The notes: generated by a model not told the origin, from the sequence alone. 64,000 nt of DNA from Neorhizobium sp. NCHU2750 (GCF_003597675.1 NZ_CP030827.1:3469501-3533500); one strand, 5' to 3'; counted from the stretch's first letter, positions 1 to 10,037 are shown. Numbers and translations: made by a program.

Positions 1-828
1 GGTATTGCGCATGTATCCTCGCTCGCCGGCTACAAGGTACAGATCTACGATCTGGCGGCCGACCGGATCCAGGCGGCACTGGCAACCATCAACGGAACGC
101 TTGCCCGCGCCGTATCGAGCGGCAAGCTGACCGACGAGGAGCGCAATGCAGCCCTCTCCAAGATCTCCGGCTCCGACAACGTCAACGATCTCGCCGCCAT
201 GGACATCGTCATCGAAGCCGCGACCGAGGACGAGAGCGTCAAGCGCAAGATCTACGCCCATGTTTGTCCCGTATTGAAGCCGGAAGCGCTGCTCGCGACC
301 AACACCTCGTCGCTGTCGATCACCAGGCTCGCTTCCGCGACCGACCGCCCCGAGCGCTTCATGGGTATTCATTTCATGAACCCGGTGCCGGTGATGAAAC
401 TGGTCGAACTGGTGCGCGGCATCGCCACCGACGAGCCGACCTTCAGGGCCGCCAAGGAATATGTCGCCTCGCTCGACAAGACCGTCACCGTGTCGGAGGA
501 TTTCCCCGCCTTCATCGTCAACCGCATCCTGTTGCCGATGATCAACGAGGCGATCTACACGCTCTATGAAGGCGTCGGTTCCGTGGATGCGATCGACACC
601 GCCATGAAGCTCGGCGCCAACCACCCTATGGGACCGCTGCAGCTTGCCGACTTCATCGGCCTCGATACCTGCCTGTCGATCATGCAGGTTCTCTATGACG
701 GCCTGGCGGACAGCAAGTACCGCCCCTGCCCGCTTCTGGTGAAATATGTCGAGGCCGGCTGGCTCGGCCGCAAGTCCGGCCGAGGCTTCTACGATTATCG
801 CGGCGAGACCCCGGTTCCCACCCGCTGA
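1..828 (+). CDS. 3-hydroxybutyryl-CoA dehydrogenase (5' partial)
   Basis: The reading frame is open from the first base, so the gene begins outside the window; probably about 15 N-terminal residues, including the Rossmann GxGxxG loop, are missing. The visible 275 residues carry the NTSS, GIHFMNPVPVMKLVE and VNRILLPMINEA segments that hold the Ser, His, Glu and Asn of the 3-hydroxyacyl-CoA dehydrogenase active site. The enzyme interconverts acetoacetyl-CoA and 3-hydroxybutyryl-CoA with NAD(P)H in the cytosol, in butanoate or polyhydroxybutyrate-related metabolism. It converges on the next gene, stop to stop, with an 11-nt gap. Family assignment is strong; the exact physiological substrate is inferred. 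Confidence 0.9.
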   Translation, partial: GIAHVSSLAGYKVQIYDLAADRIQAALATINGTLARAVSSGKLTDEERNAALSKISGSDNVNDLAAMDIVIEAATEDESVKRKIYAHVCPVLKPEALLATNTSSLSITRLASATDRPERFMGIHFMNPVPVMKLVELVRGIATDEPTFRAAKEYVASLDKTVTVSEDFPAFIVNRILLPMINEAIYTLYEGVGSVDAIDTAMKLGANHPMGPLQLADFIGLDTCLSIMQVLYDGLADSKYRPCPLLVKYVEAGWLGRKSGRGFYDYRGETPVPTR

Positions 829-839
829 TCAGAGGCGGC

Positions 840-2666
840 TCAGGAAGCCGCCCTGCTCTGTTCGACCCGCGCCTGCAGCATCCGCTCGAACGCCCGCTTG
901 ATCGCGTAGACATGCGGGTCCTTGTATTCGAAGCCCTTGTTGCGAAGGTGAATGAGCATTGTCGCATTGACTTCGAAGATCACCACATTGCCGTCGTGGT
1001 CCAGTCCGCAATCGATGCCGAAATAATCGAGCCCGACGCGCCGCTGGATTTCGGCAAGCACCGCCATCTGCCGCTCGCCGAAATAGCGTTCGGGATGATT
1101 GAGGAAATCTTCTTCCTCATGCCGCATCCATTCGATCTCGGCCATCCGGGTCGAAGCATGGTGGACTTTCCAGACATCGCCGATCGCCAGGTGATAGGGC
1201 AGGATCTCACCGCCGACGAAAATGAAGCGGTACTTGCGGAAATGCCCGTCCTTCGAGCTGTAGTCGACATAGTGGGTAAGGTAGAGCGACTGGTCACCGG
1301 CCTCTCCGGCAAATGCTACGAGCGTATCGGCATCAGCCACCAGTTCCATCATCTCCCCACCATGGAAACCGCTCTGCCGCACGATGACCGGCAGCGGCGG
1401 CGCCTCGCTTCGGCGGACGGCTGCGACGAGATCCGCGGGCATCACCTTCTTCGTCACCGGCATGACGGCGTTCGGCAGGTCTGCCAGCAGTTCGGCGATC
1501 GACTCGCGATTGGTTCCCGCAATCAGTGTCGGATGGTTGACCACCGGCAAGGAGAGGAGGTCCACCATCTCCCGCGTGGCATCGATCGTGTCGAGCCCGC
1601 GATCCGGCTCGGCAACGAGGTTAACGATGATATCCGCTCCGATATCGAGCTTTGCCGGATCATGGCTGTAGCCGGGAATGACGACGAAGAGGTCGGCGTC
1701 GAAAGGGGCACCCTTGATCAGGTCTTCATAGGGTGTGTTGCCGCCGACAGGCGAGAACAGCATCAGGGCGTGCAATTTAGCCGGTTGCGTCGCGGCCGGA
1801 TAATGTCGGGCGGCGCCCATAGCCGCCACCTGACGGAAGCAGATTTTCGCCGCCTCCACATTGCCTAGCATCTGCTCGATACTGCCGCAGAGCAGCAGGA
1901 CCTCGCGATCACTACCATCCAGCCTCAGGGCCTGCTGTGCGCAGAAGAGTGCTTCTTCGGGCCGGTCTAGGTCACGCAGCGCCAGCGCCTTGTTGTAAAG
2001 GGCCGTAAAATCGTCCGGAGCAAGGGTCAGGCCACGATCATAGGCGAGAAGCGCTGCGGCATTCTGGTTGCAATGCTGCAGCAGCGTGCCGAGACGAATC
2101 CAGCAGGCGGCATTTTTCGGCCTAGTCTTGCAGCTCTCGCTGGCAGCGGCAATGGCCCCGTCCATATCGCCGCGTGCCTTGAGCAGCTCGATGCGCTTTC
2201 CCTCGGCAAGCGCATGCTGGGGATCGAGCGCAAGCACTGCGCCGAAACCCTCCAATGCCTCGTCGAACCGCTTCATGTCGGCGAGAAGCAGCGCCCGCCT
2301 GTAAGTGAGGTCGACTTTGTCTCCCTGCCCCGAAGCAAGGATCATCGCGTAGCAGGAGAGCGCGCGCTCGAATTCACCATTGGCGTGACAGGCCTGGCCA
2401 AGCCCGCGGATCACCTGCGGATCGCCGGGACTTACCACCATCGCGGCCTCGAACCAGTTCACGGCCTCCTGGGTCTTGCCGGTCTGCAACATCAGGAAGG
2501 CCAGCGTGCTGCATGCGGCCGGATGACGGCGCACCGCATCCGACCAAGAGAGCAGAAGATCGATTGCTTCCTGGTAGTGACCGGCGCCCATCAGCGCGCT
2601 GGCCTGGCTGACGGCGGACGAGAAGGCCGCCTGATCATCGGGCTGCGAAGAAAGTAACTGATGCAT
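840..2666 (-). CDS. TPR protein with C-terminal ATP-grasp-like domain
   Basis: About 608 residues from ATG 2666; the frame stays open upstream to a TTG at 2735, so the start is uncertain. The N-terminal half consists of tetratricopeptide-like helical repeats (for example AWFxRLGTLLQ-type and ALxxYDRGLTLAPDD-type units). The C-terminal half has the look of a RimK-type ATP-grasp fold: a KYRFIFVGGEILPYH segment, then GIDCGLDHDGNVVIFEVNAT, with the E-x-N metal-ligand pair at about residues 565 and 567. ATP-grasp enzymes ligate a carboxylate to an amine or thiol through an acyl-phosphate, while TPRs bind peptides or proteins, so a peptide- or protein-modifying ligase is a reasonable guess. No substrate or precursor peptide is evident nearby. 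Confidence 0.7.
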   Translation of the reverse strand: MHQLLSSQPDDQAAFSSAVSQASALMGAGHYQEAIDLLLSWSDAVRRHPAACSTLAFLMLQTGKTQEAVNWFEAAMVVSPGDPQVIRGLGQACHANGEFERALSCYAMILASGQGDKVDLTYRRALLLADMKRFDEALEGFGAVLALDPQHALAEGKRIELLKARGDMDGAIAAASESCKTRPKNAACWIRLGTLLQHCNQNAAALLAYDRGLTLAPDDFTALYNKALALRDLDRPEEALFCAQQALRLDGSDREVLLLCGSIEQMLGNVEAAKICFRQVAAMGAARHYPAATQPAKLHALMLFSPVGGNTPYEDLIKGAPFDADLFVVIPGYSHDPAKLDIGADIIVNLVAEPDRGLDTIDATREMVDLLSLPVVNHPTLIAGTNRESIAELLADLPNAVMPVTKKVMPADLVAAVRRSEAPPLPVIVRQSGFHGGEMMELVADADTLVAFAGEAGDQSLYLTHYVDYSSKDGHFRKYRFIFVGGEILPYHLAIGDVWKVHHASTRMAEIEWMRHEEEDFLNHPERYFGERQMAVLAEIQRRVGLDYFGIDCGLDHDGNVVIFEVNATMLIHLRNKGFEYKDPHVYAIKRAFERMLQARVEQSRAAS

Positions 2667-2822
2667 GAAATCGACTTCTGGCGGGAGTAAATCTGGCGCA
2701 AAAATCCCCGTCCGGGCTTGCGCAAGGCTGTCCAAAACCCTGCGTGGAAATCTCTGGCGCTTACTCTGCCAAGCCTCAACCGAGGCGCGCAGATTGACGC
2801 ATATCGGACCGTTTTGGCCGTT

Positions 2823-3506
2823 TCACGAGCCGATCGCCGCCTTGACCAGTGCGGCTGCGTCGGGGCTGTCCCAGGCCGCGGGACCGTTCATAGACGAGAT
2901 GAGGCAACCCTTTTTGTCGAGGATCAGCGTCGCCGGCAGACCGAAAGCAAGCCCTTCCTTCTTCACCGCGTTGAAGACACCCATCGAACTGTCGCGATAA
3001 AAGCCGAGCCGATCGATCTTGTAGTCCTCCAAGAATTTTTTCGGCTTCTCGTCGCTGCCGGTATCGATATTGACCGCGACGACCTCGAAATCCTTGCCGC
3101 CCATCTTCACCTGAAGCGCGTTGAGTGCCGGCATCTCTTCCCGGCACGGCACGCACCATGTAGCCCAAAGATTGACCAGCACCGTCTTGCCCGAAAGATC
3201 CGCGGTCTTGATATCCTGCCCTCCGGGGCCTTTGAACGCCAGATCGATGCGTCGCGGCGGCTGTGCCTCGACCATCGCCGCCACCTGCCCCCTGGAGAAG
3301 CCGGCAACCGATTTCGCCAGTTCGGCCGAGCCTTCGCACTGCCCGGCAGAGGCCGTCAGAAGACTGCCCCCACCCTGGCCGCCCTCGCCATTGCCAGACC
3401 CCATGCTCGTCACGTATACCGCCACGGCACCGGCAAGGATCCCCGCGACGGCGGCAATCACGATCAATCGGACGGACGGAAGGCCAAGCGGTCTTTTGGA
3501 CGTCAT
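2823..3506 (-). CDS. tlpA: TlpA-type thiol:disulfide oxidoreductase
   Basis: A 227-residue membrane-anchored thioredoxin-fold protein. An N-terminal hydrophobic segment (about residues 14-34) would anchor it in the inner membrane with the catalytic domain in the periplasm. The WCVPC redox motif lies at about residues 117-121 and is followed by the REEMPAL helix typical of TlpA/ResA proteins. The family keeps cysteines reduced for cytochrome c or cytochrome oxidase assembly. ATG 3506 is preceded by GGAG at a good distance. It is divergent from argH with only 24 nt between start codons, so the two promoters must overlap each other or the coding sequence. Confidence 0.9.
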   Translation of the reverse strand: MTSKRPLGLPSVRLIVIAAVAGILAGAVAVYVTSMGSGNGEGGQGGGSLLTASAGQCEGSAELAKSVAGFSRGQVAAMVEAQPPRRIDLAFKGPGGQDIKTADLSGKTVLVNLWATWCVPCREEMPALNALQVKMGGKDFEVVAVNIDTGSDEKPKKFLEDYKIDRLGFYRDSSMGVFNAVKKEGLAFGLPATLILDKKGCLISSMNGPAAWDSPDAAALVKAAIGS

Positions 3507-3530
3507 CAATCACTCCAGGACTTGAGCACA

Positions 3531-4931
3531 ATGGCCGACAAGAAGGACGCGACCTCTTCCAACCAGATGTGGGGCGGACGCTTCGCTTCCGGGCCGGACG
3601 CGATCATGGAGGAGATAAATGCCTCGATCGGTTTCGACAAGAAGCTCTATGCCCAGGATATTCGCGGCTCGATTGCCCATGCCACCATGCTGGCCGAAAA
3701 AGGCATCATTTCGCGCGAAGATAAAGACAAGATCGTCGAAGGTCTGAACACGATCCTGTCAGAAATCGAAAGCGGCCAGTTCGAGTTTTCCCGCAAGCTC
3801 GAAGACATCCACATGAACATCGAGGCGCGACTGGCAACGCTGATCGGCCCGGCCGCCGGACGCCTGCACACCGCCCGCTCGCGCAATGATCAGGTGGCGC
3901 TCGATTTCCGCATGTGGGTCAAGGAGGAGCTCGCCAAGACCGAGAAGATGCTGACGGCCCTGATCGCAGCCTTCCTCGATCGCGCCGAGGAACATGCCGA
4001 GACGGTCATGCCCGGCTTCACCCATCTGCAGACCGCCCAGCCGGTCACCTTCGGCCACCATTGCATGGCCTATGTCGAAATGTTCGGCCGTGACCGCGCC
4101 CGCGTGCGCCACGCGATCGATCACCTGGACGAAAGCCCAATCGGTGCCGCAGCCCTTGCCGGCACCGGCTTCCCGATCGACCGCCACATGACGGCAAAGG
4201 CCCTCGGTTTCCGCGAACCGACCCGCAACTCGATCGACACCGTCTCCGACCGCGATTTCGCGCTGGAATTCCTCTCCGTCGCCGCCATCTGCGCCGTCCA
4301 CCTGTCGCGTCTCGCCGAAGAGATCGTCATCTGGTCGACACCCCAATTCGGCTTCGTACGCCTGTCGGATGCCTTCTCCACCGGCTCTTCGATCATGCCG
4401 CAGAAGAAGAACCCTGATGCCGCCGAACTGGTACGCGCCAAGACCGGCCGTATCAACGGTTCGCTCGTCGCGCTGCTGACGATCATGAAGGGCCTGCCGC
4501 TCGCCTATTCCAAGGATATGCAGGAAGACAAGGAACAGGTCTTCGACTGCGCCGAGAACCTCGAACTGGCGATTGCCGCCATGACCGGCATGATGCGCGA
4601 CATGACGATCCGCACCGACCGCATGCGCGCCGCCGCGGGCTCCGGCTATTCTACCGCCACCGACCTTGCCGACTGGCTGGTGCGCGAGGCTGGCCTTCCC
4701 TTCCGCGATGCCCACCACGCCACCGGCCATGCCGTGGCGCTGGCGGAAAAGAAGGGCTGCGACCTTTCCGAACTGTCGCTGGAAGAGCTTCAGGCGATCA
4801 ACCCGGCAATCACCGAGAAGGTCTTCGACGTGCTGACCGTCGACGCCTCCGTTGCCAGCCGCCAGAGCTTCGGCGGCACAGCACCGTCCGAAGTCAGAAA
4901 GCAGATCGCCTACTGGCGCAACAGGAACTGA
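3531..4931 (+). CDS. argH: Argininosuccinate lyase
   Basis: The 466-residue product is full length for the family and splits argininosuccinate into arginine and fumarate, the last step of arginine synthesis. The fumarase/aspartase-superfamily signature [12 protein letters not shown] is present, with the catalytic serine in the mobile loop, and MWGGRF near the N-terminus is typical of ArgH. The frame runs open far upstream, but the start [10 protein letters not shown] at 3531 fits the family and the divergent tlpA boundary. The downstream genes lptM and lysA are in the same direction and closely spaced, so an argH-lptM-lysA operon is likely. Confidence 0.97.
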   Translation: MADKKDATSSNQMWGGRFASGPDAIMEEINASIGFDKKLYAQDIRGSIAHATMLAEKGIISREDKDKIVEGLNTILSEIESGQFEFSRKLEDIHMNIEARLATLIGPAAGRLHTARSRNDQVALDFRMWVKEELAKTEKMLTALIAAFLDRAEEHAETVMPGFTHLQTAQPVTFGHHCMAYVEMFGRDRARVRHAIDHLDESPIGAAALAGTGFPIDRHMTAKALGFREPTRNSIDTVSDRDFALEFLSVAAICAVHLSRLAEEIVIWSTPQFGFVRLSDAFSTGSSIMPQKKNPDAAELVRAKTGRINGSLVALLTIMKGLPLAYSKDMQEDKEQVFDCAENLELAIAAMTGMMRDMTIRTDRMRAAAGSGYSTATDLADWLVREAGLPFRDAHHATGHAVALAEKKGCDLSELSLEELQAINPAITEKVFDVLTVDASVASRQSFGGTAPSEVRKQIAYWRNRN

Positions 4932-5045
4932 ACCACCACATCTGGCCTATGTCCCAGATGCAGGAATAATCACTGCACAAGCGCGCGGAACTTCGCTATG
5001 AAAGTTTCGCCGCCTGTCAGCATCTGCGCCGGAGAAGAGAAAAGA

Positions 5046-5249
5046 ATGTCGAAGTCGCTGGTCAAATTTGCCCGCATCACCCTTGCGCTGAGCCTTGCCG
5101 GCGTCATTGTCACCGGCTGTGGCCGCAAAGGCGACCTGGACCGCCCGAGCACGCCGCTCGAACAGCAGAACGTGCGCAAGAGCGCCAAGGACGAAGGCAA
5201 GAAGCAGCCCGTGCCGGACCGCCCCTTCATCCTCGACAAGCTCCTGTAA
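5046..5249 (+). CDS. lptM: LptM-like small lipoprotein
   Basis: A 67-residue lipoprotein precursor: a hydrophobic signal peptide ending in a VTGCGRKGDL lipobox, then a short polar tail. The Cys-Gly-x-Lys-Gly-Asp-Leu pattern after the acylated cysteine is characteristic of the YifL/LptM family, which in E. coli assists maturation of the LptD lipopolysaccharide translocon at the outer membrane. The ATG at 5046 follows GGAGAAGAGAAA; an in-frame upstream ATG at 4998 would place 16 non-signal residues in front and is less likely. Its position between argH and lysA is conserved in rhizobia, as in many proteobacteria that carry it beside lysA. Confidence 0.85.
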   Translation: MSKSLVKFARITLALSLAGVIVTGCGRKGDLDRPSTPLEQQNVRKSAKDEGKKQPVPDRPFILDKLL

Positions 5250-5264
5250 TTCCAGAGACCTGAC

Positions 5265-6533
5265 GTGAACCATTTCCAGTATATCGACGGCGTGCTGCAC
5301 GCCGAAAACGTCGACATTCGCGATATCGCCAAGGCGGTAGGCACCCCCTTCTATGTCTATTCGACGGCAACGCTCGAGCGTCATTACAAGGTTTTCGCCG
5401 CCGCGTTTTCCGATGTCGACGCGATGGTCTGCTATGCGATGAAGGCCAATTCCAATCAGGCGGTGCTGAAGACGCTCGGCCGCCTCGGCGCCGGCGTCGA
5501 TGTCGTTTCGGGTGGTGAGCTGCGCCGTGCGCTGGCTGCCGGTATCCCCGCAAGCCGCATCATGTTCTCCGGCGTCGGCAAGACGGTTGCCGAAATGGAT
5601 CTGGCGATTTCCGCCGGCATCTACTGCTTCAACGTCGAATCCGAGCCGGAACTGGAAGTGCTGAACCTGCGCGCCGTCAAGGCCGGCAGACGAGCGCATG
5701 TTTCCTTCCGCATCAACCCGGATGTCGATGCGGGCACCCATGCCAAGATCTCGACCGGTAAAAAGGAAAACAAGTTCGGCATCGCCTATGAGCGTGCCCG
5801 CGGCGTCTATGCCCATGCCGCCACGCTTCCCGGCATCGAAGTGACCGGCATCGACATGCATATCGGCAGCCAGATCACCGAGCTGGAACCGTTCGAACAT
5901 GCCTTCCGCCTGCTGCGCGAACTGGTCGACGCGCTTCGCGGCGACGGCCATACCATCGACCATGTCGATATCGGCGGCGGCCTCGGCATCCCCTACAAGG
6001 ACGACAAGACCCCGCCGCCCCTGCCGGATGCCTATGCGGATACGGTCAAGCGCCAGCTGCGCTCGCTCAACTGCAGGATCGTCACCGAGCCGGGCCGCCT
6101 GATCGTCGGCAATGCCGGCATTCTGGTGACCGAGGTCATCTATGTGAAGGATGCCGGCGAAAAGACCTTCGTCATCGTCGATGGCGCCATGAACGATCTC
6201 ATCCGCCCGACGCTCTACGAGGCCTACCATATGATCCGCCCGGTCGTCGTACCGGCGGCCGATGCGCCGCGCATCAAGGGCGATGTCGTCGGCCCGGTCT
6301 GCGAGACCGGCGACTATCTGGCGCTTGACCGCGAAATGGCCGAGCCGAAGCCGGGCGACCTGATCGCCGTGGCCTCCGCCGGTGCTTACGGTGCCGTCCA
6401 GGCCGGAACCTACAATTCCCGCCTTCTTGTGCCGGAAGTTCTGGTCAAGGGTCCGGAGTTCCACGTCATCCGCCCGCGCGGCACCTATGACGAGCTTATC
6501 GGCCTGGATTCCGTACCGGCCTGGCTTGCCTAA
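5265..6533 (+). CDS. lysA: Diaminopimelate decarboxylase
   Basis: This 422-residue PLP enzyme of the alanine-racemase fold group IV decarboxylases converts meso-diaminopimelate to lysine, the final step of lysine synthesis. It shows the PLP-lysine motif YAMKANSN, the HIGSQI segment, the glycine-rich phosphate-binding GGGLG and the C-terminal CETGDYLA element contributed to the partner subunit's active site. Translation starts at a GTG, 15 nt after the lptM stop codon. It is followed after a 146-nt gap by the TIGR02302 gene on the same strand. Confidence 0.97.
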   Translation: MNHFQYIDGVLHAENVDIRDIAKAVGTPFYVYSTATLERHYKVFAAAFSDVDAMVCYAMKANSNQAVLKTLGRLGAGVDVVSGGELRRALAAGIPASRIMFSGVGKTVAEMDLAISAGIYCFNVESEPELEVLNLRAVKAGRRAHVSFRINPDVDAGTHAKISTGKKENKFGIAYERARGVYAHAATLPGIEVTGIDMHIGSQITELEPFEHAFRLLRELVDALRGDGHTIDHVDIGGGLGIPYKDDKTPPPLPDAYADTVKRQLRSLNCRIVTEPGRLIVGNAGILVTEVIYVKDAGEKTFVIVDGAMNDLIRPTLYEAYHMIRPVVVPAADAPRIKGDVVGPVCETGDYLALDREMAEPKPGDLIAVASAGAYGAVQAGTYNSRLLVPEVLVKGPEFHVIRPRGTYDELIGLDSVPAWLA

Positions 6534-6679
6534 GCCTTCATTTCCCGCATAGCGCGACCTTCACTTTTGCGGGAAAATGCCCAAAATTTGGGGGCTGGCG
6601 AAAGCCTGCCCTCGTCTTCGCCACAAACATCGCTATTGTATAAGCTTGATTTGCGCCGCCACGAGTGGAGACGGACCGC

Positions 6680-9454
6680 ATGAGCTTAACCCGCAAAGGT
6701 GCTTTCGAGACGCATCCCGCGCTTGCGCGCCGGGTAGCGCTGAAGCGTTCCTTTGCGCGTACCGTGCTCTTCTTCGAACGTCTGCTCCCGCTCGCACTGG
6801 CGCCGGTCGGCATTGTTGCCCTGTTCTTCGCCTTTTCCTGGTTCGGCATTTTCCGCATCGCGCCGGACTGGCTTCGCTGGATCCTTCTGGCGATCTTCGC
6901 GCTCGGTCTCGTCTTCACCCTCTATCCGCTGGCCCGCATCCGCTGGCCGAGCGTGTCCGAAGGCGATCGTCTGCTCGAAGACCGCAACAACCTTCCCCAC
7001 CAGCCGGTCGGCGTGCAGGAAGACGAGCCGGCCTTCGAGACGCCCTTCTCGCGTGCCTTGTGGAAGGAACACCAGATCCGCATGGCCGAGCGGATCGCCG
7101 CACTTGATACCGGCCTGCCACAGCCGGATATCGCACGCCACGACCGCTACGCCCTGCGCTCCATACCGGCGCTGCTCTTCGTCGTTGCGCTCGCCTATTC
7201 CGTCTCCAATGGCGGCGGCAGCCTCGGTGATGCCTTCGCCCCCGCTCCGCCCTCGGCCAGCGTCAATCCCGACCTGAGGATCGATGCCTGGCTGACACCG
7301 CCCTCCTATACCGGACGTGCACCGATCTTCCTCACCGGCCAGCAGGCGCAAAACGCCGGCGGCACCATCTCCATCCCGCAGAACTCAGCGCTGACCGTGC
7401 GCGTTACCGGTGGCGAGGGCGAAGAAGCCGTGGTCTATACGACCGCAGCCGACGGCAAGGCCGCGACGCTCGAGACCGACGAAGCCAAGGCGGCTGCGAA
7501 AAAGGCTGCCGAGGCCAAGCAGGGCGCTGCATCCCAGCCCTCTGCCCAGCCCGCCGCTCAACAAACTGCTTCATCGCAGACGGCAGCCAATGACAAGCCG
7601 GCCAGCCCGCCGCCCGCCCTGCAGGCGGCACAGGGGGCGAGCCAGACTGTGCCCCCGCGCAACTATTCCATGTCGGTCGGCGAAAGCGGCAAGCTCTCCG
7701 TCAATGGCGAGAACTGGACCTTCAACGTCATCCCCGACCGTGCGCCCGAAATCGCCTTCGAAGGCCAGCCGAAGCGTTCGGTCAACGGTGCGCTGGAAAT
7801 CGGCTTTCGCGCAAGGGACGACTACGGCATCCGTGAGGCCCACGCGCTGATCGAACCGGCCGACCCGCAGGACCCGGCGGCAAAGCCGCTCTATCCGCTG
7901 CCGGAATATAGGCTCGACCTGCCGCGCCAGACCCGCGGACAGGAGATCAAGGGGCTGACCAGCCGCAGCCTGATTGAGCATCCGCTGGCCGGAAAGCGCG
8001 TCCGCATCACGCTTGTGGCAACCGATGGCGCCGGCCAGACCGGCCGCAGCCCGCCCTATGAGATGGTCCTGCCCGGCCGCAGCTTCTCCGAGCCGCTGGC
8101 AGCAGCCGTGGCCGAGGAACGCCAGGTCTTTTCGCTCGATACCCGCCAGATGCCCCAAGCGATCGCGCTCAACGAGGCGCTGACCATTCGCCCCGACGAG
8201 ACCATCCCCAACCTCAGCCACTTCCTGCTGATCCGCTCGGCGCTGGAGCGCATGAAGCTCGCGAGCGGCGATGAGGAAATGAAGAAGACGGCCGATTACC
8301 TCTGGGAAATCGCCCTCGGCATCGAGGACGGCGATCTGTCGCTGGCCGAACGGCGCCTGCGCGATGCCCAGCGCAACCTTTCCGAAGCACTGCAGAATGG
8401 CGCAAACGATCAGGAAATCTCCCGCCTGATGAAGGAAATGCGCGATGCCATGCAGCAATACATGAAGGAACTCGCCCAGCGCATGCAGAACGCGCCGCGC
8501 GGCCAGAACAACATGCAGGCGCAGAACGTCATTCGCCAGCGTGACCTGCAGAACATGATGGACCAGATCGAGAACCTGGCCCGCTCCGGCAATCGCGATG
8601 CCGCCCAGCAGATGCTCAACGAATTGCAGCGGATGATGAATAACCTGCAGGCCGGCCGGCCGCAGCGCGGCCAGCAGGGCCAGCAGCAGCAGAGCAGCCA
8701 GATGCGCCAGCAGATCGACAAGCTCGGCGAGATCATGCAGGAACAGCAGAAGCTGATGGACCAGACCTTCAAGCTGGACCAGGCGATGCGCGACCGCATG
8801 CAGCGCGGCGATCCGGACGATCAGGGCGAAGGCGACGACCAGCAGCAGTCACAACAGGGCCAGCAAGGACAGCAGGGTCAACAAGGACAGCAGGGCCAGA
8901 ACGGCCAGCAGAACACCGACCAGATGACCGCCGAACAGCTTCGCGAGGCGCTCAAGAACCTGCGTGCCCAGCAGGAAGGCCTCGGCAAGAAGCTCGGGGA
9001 ATTGCAGAAGGGTCTGAAAGGCCTTGGCATGCAGCCCGGCGAAGGCTTTGGCCAGGCCGAGCGTGAAATGGGCAATGCCGGTCAGGCGCTTGGCGAGGGC
9101 CAGGGCGAACAGGCAGTCCAGGGCCAGGGCAATGCGCTCAACGCGCTGCGCCAGGGCGCCCAGAACATGATGCAGCAGATGATGCAGGCCATGCAGGGGC
9201 AACAGGGCCAGCAGGGGCAGGAAAACGGCCAGGGCGAAGGCATGGCCAATCAGGGTGGCCAGGACGGACGCGACCCGCTCGGCCGGCCCCGCTCGACCTC
9301 AGGTCCCGATTTCGGCGATCAGGTCAAGGTACCGGACGAAATCGACGTCCAGCGCGCCCGCGAAATCCTCGACGCCATCCGCAACAAACTCGGCGGCACG
9401 CTGTCGGGCGATGCGGAACGGCAATATCTGGAACGCTTGCTGCAAACCCAGTGA
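6680..9454 (+). CDS. TIGR02302 family membrane protein with Gln/Gly-rich tail
   Basis: A 924-residue alphaproteobacterial protein of the TIGR02302/DUF4175 type. Two or three hydrophobic helices in the first 75 residues and another near residue 165 predict an inner-membrane anchor. The central part carries an Ala/Pro/Gln linker (about residues 275-325) and a beta-rich region. The last 300 residues are extremely rich in Gln, Gly and Met, with GQQGQQGQ repeats. Function is not established; lysA adjacency is typical in rhizobia. ATG 6680 with GGAG nine bases upstream was preferred to the in-frame GTG at 6665. Confidence 0.88.
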   Translation: MSLTRKGAFETHPALARRVALKRSFARTVLFFERLLPLALAPVGIVALFFAFSWFGIFRIAPDWLRWILLAIFALGLVFTLYPLARIRWPSVSEGDRLLEDRNNLPHQPVGVQEDEPAFETPFSRALWKEHQIRMAERIAALDTGLPQPDIARHDRYALRSIPALLFVVALAYSVSNGGGSLGDAFAPAPPSASVNPDLRIDAWLTPPSYTGRAPIFLTGQQAQNAGGTISIPQNSALTVRVTGGEGEEAVVYTTAADGKAATLETDEAKAAAKKAAEAKQGAASQPSAQPAAQQTASSQTAANDKPASPPPALQAAQGASQTVPPRNYSMSVGESGKLSVNGENWTFNVIPDRAPEIAFEGQPKRSVNGALEIGFRARDDYGIREAHALIEPADPQDPAAKPLYPLPEYRLDLPRQTRGQEIKGLTSRSLIEHPLAGKRVRITLVATDGAGQTGRSPPYEMVLPGRSFSEPLAAAVAEERQVFSLDTRQMPQAIALNEALTIRPDETIPNLSHFLLIRSALERMKLASGDEEMKKTADYLWEIALGIEDGDLSLAERRLRDAQRNLSEALQNGANDQEISRLMKEMRDAMQQYMKELAQRMQNAPRGQNNMQAQNVIRQRDLQNMMDQIENLARSGNRDAAQQMLNELQRMMNNLQAGRPQRGQQGQQQQSSQMRQQIDKLGEIMQEQQKLMDQTFKLDQAMRDRMQRGDPDDQGEGDDQQQSQQGQQGQQGQQGQQGQNGQQNTDQMTAEQLREALKNLRAQQEGLGKKLGELQKGLKGLGMQPGEGFGQAEREMGNAGQALGEGQGEQAVQGQGNALNALRQGAQNMMQQMMQAMQGQQGQQGQENGQGEGMANQGGQDGRDPLGRPRSTSGPDFGDQVKVPDEIDVQRAREILDAIRNKLGGTLSGDAERQYLERLLQTQ

Positions 9455-9518
9455 GCCGGACGACGATCCCCTCACCAACAAAATCTAAGACTTAGCCTTT
9501 GGCTAAAGCGTGTCGCAT

Positions 9519-10037
9519 CTATTCGGCCTCATAGCCTGCTGCCTTGAAGAAGTTTCGGCATTCAGCGACTGAGAAGAGGCTGACGATATCGCCGAGCGCT
9601 TGGCTTATTGTATCGAAGCTGCGTGCGGCCCGCTTTCGCAGAAGCGCCTTGAGTTTCGAGAAGGCCATCTCGATGGGGTTCAGGTCCGGGGAATAGGGTG
9701 GCAGGAATAGAAGCCACGCTCCCTTTTGTTTGACCAGTTGTTCAGCTCGTTCGCTTTTGTGGAAGCCGACATTGTCGAGGATGACGACGTCGCCGGGCGA
9801 CAGTGTCGGCGCAAGTTGCGTTTCGATCCATGTTTCGAAGATACGGCTGTTCATAGGTGCGTTGATGATCCATGGCGCAGTCCGGCCATAGGATCGCAGA
9901 CCCGCAATGAAGGTCTGGGTTTTCCAGTGACCGAATGGGGCATAGGCGGTAAAACGGCTGCCTTTGGCAGACCATCCGGTGCGCTTTGTCAGGCGGGTGT
10001 TCGTCGAAGTCTCATCGATAAAGATCAGCCGCGACAA
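9519..10037 (-). CDS. IS630 transposase, catalytic DDE frame
   Basis: Catalytic half of the IS630 transposase. The three acidic residues of the DDE triad are visible in IFIDETST, VVILDNVGFHK and DLNPIEMAFSKLK. The frame remains open upstream of the nominal TTG start at 10037, reading KKSLKASEQRRPEIARARD back to the A8 tract, so the natural protein is a fusion with the upstream frame. Joining them needs a +1 (or -2) shift, which a seven-A tract would supply without recoding. The stop codon lies 3 nt inside the left inverted repeat. Confidence 0.85.
   Translation of the reverse strand: MSRLIFIDETSTNTRLTKRTGWSAKGSRFTAYAPFGHWKTQTFIAGLRSYGRTAPWIINAPMNSRIFETWIETQLAPTLSPGDVVILDNVGFHKSERAEQLVKQKGAWLLFLPPYSPDLNPIEMAFSKLKALLRKRAARSFDTISQALGDIVSLFSVAECRNFFKAAGYEAE

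Noticed and set aside
912..1868. 318-codon plus-strand frame inside the TPR/ATP-grasp gene
   Set aside because: Low-complexity translation typical of an antisense shadow; the minus-strand protein has recognisable repeats and motifs.
4947..6464. 505-codon open frame opposite lysA
   Set aside because: It is a shadow of lysA codon bias in high-GC DNA. lysA has all family motifs; the antisense product shows no domain and no ribosome site.
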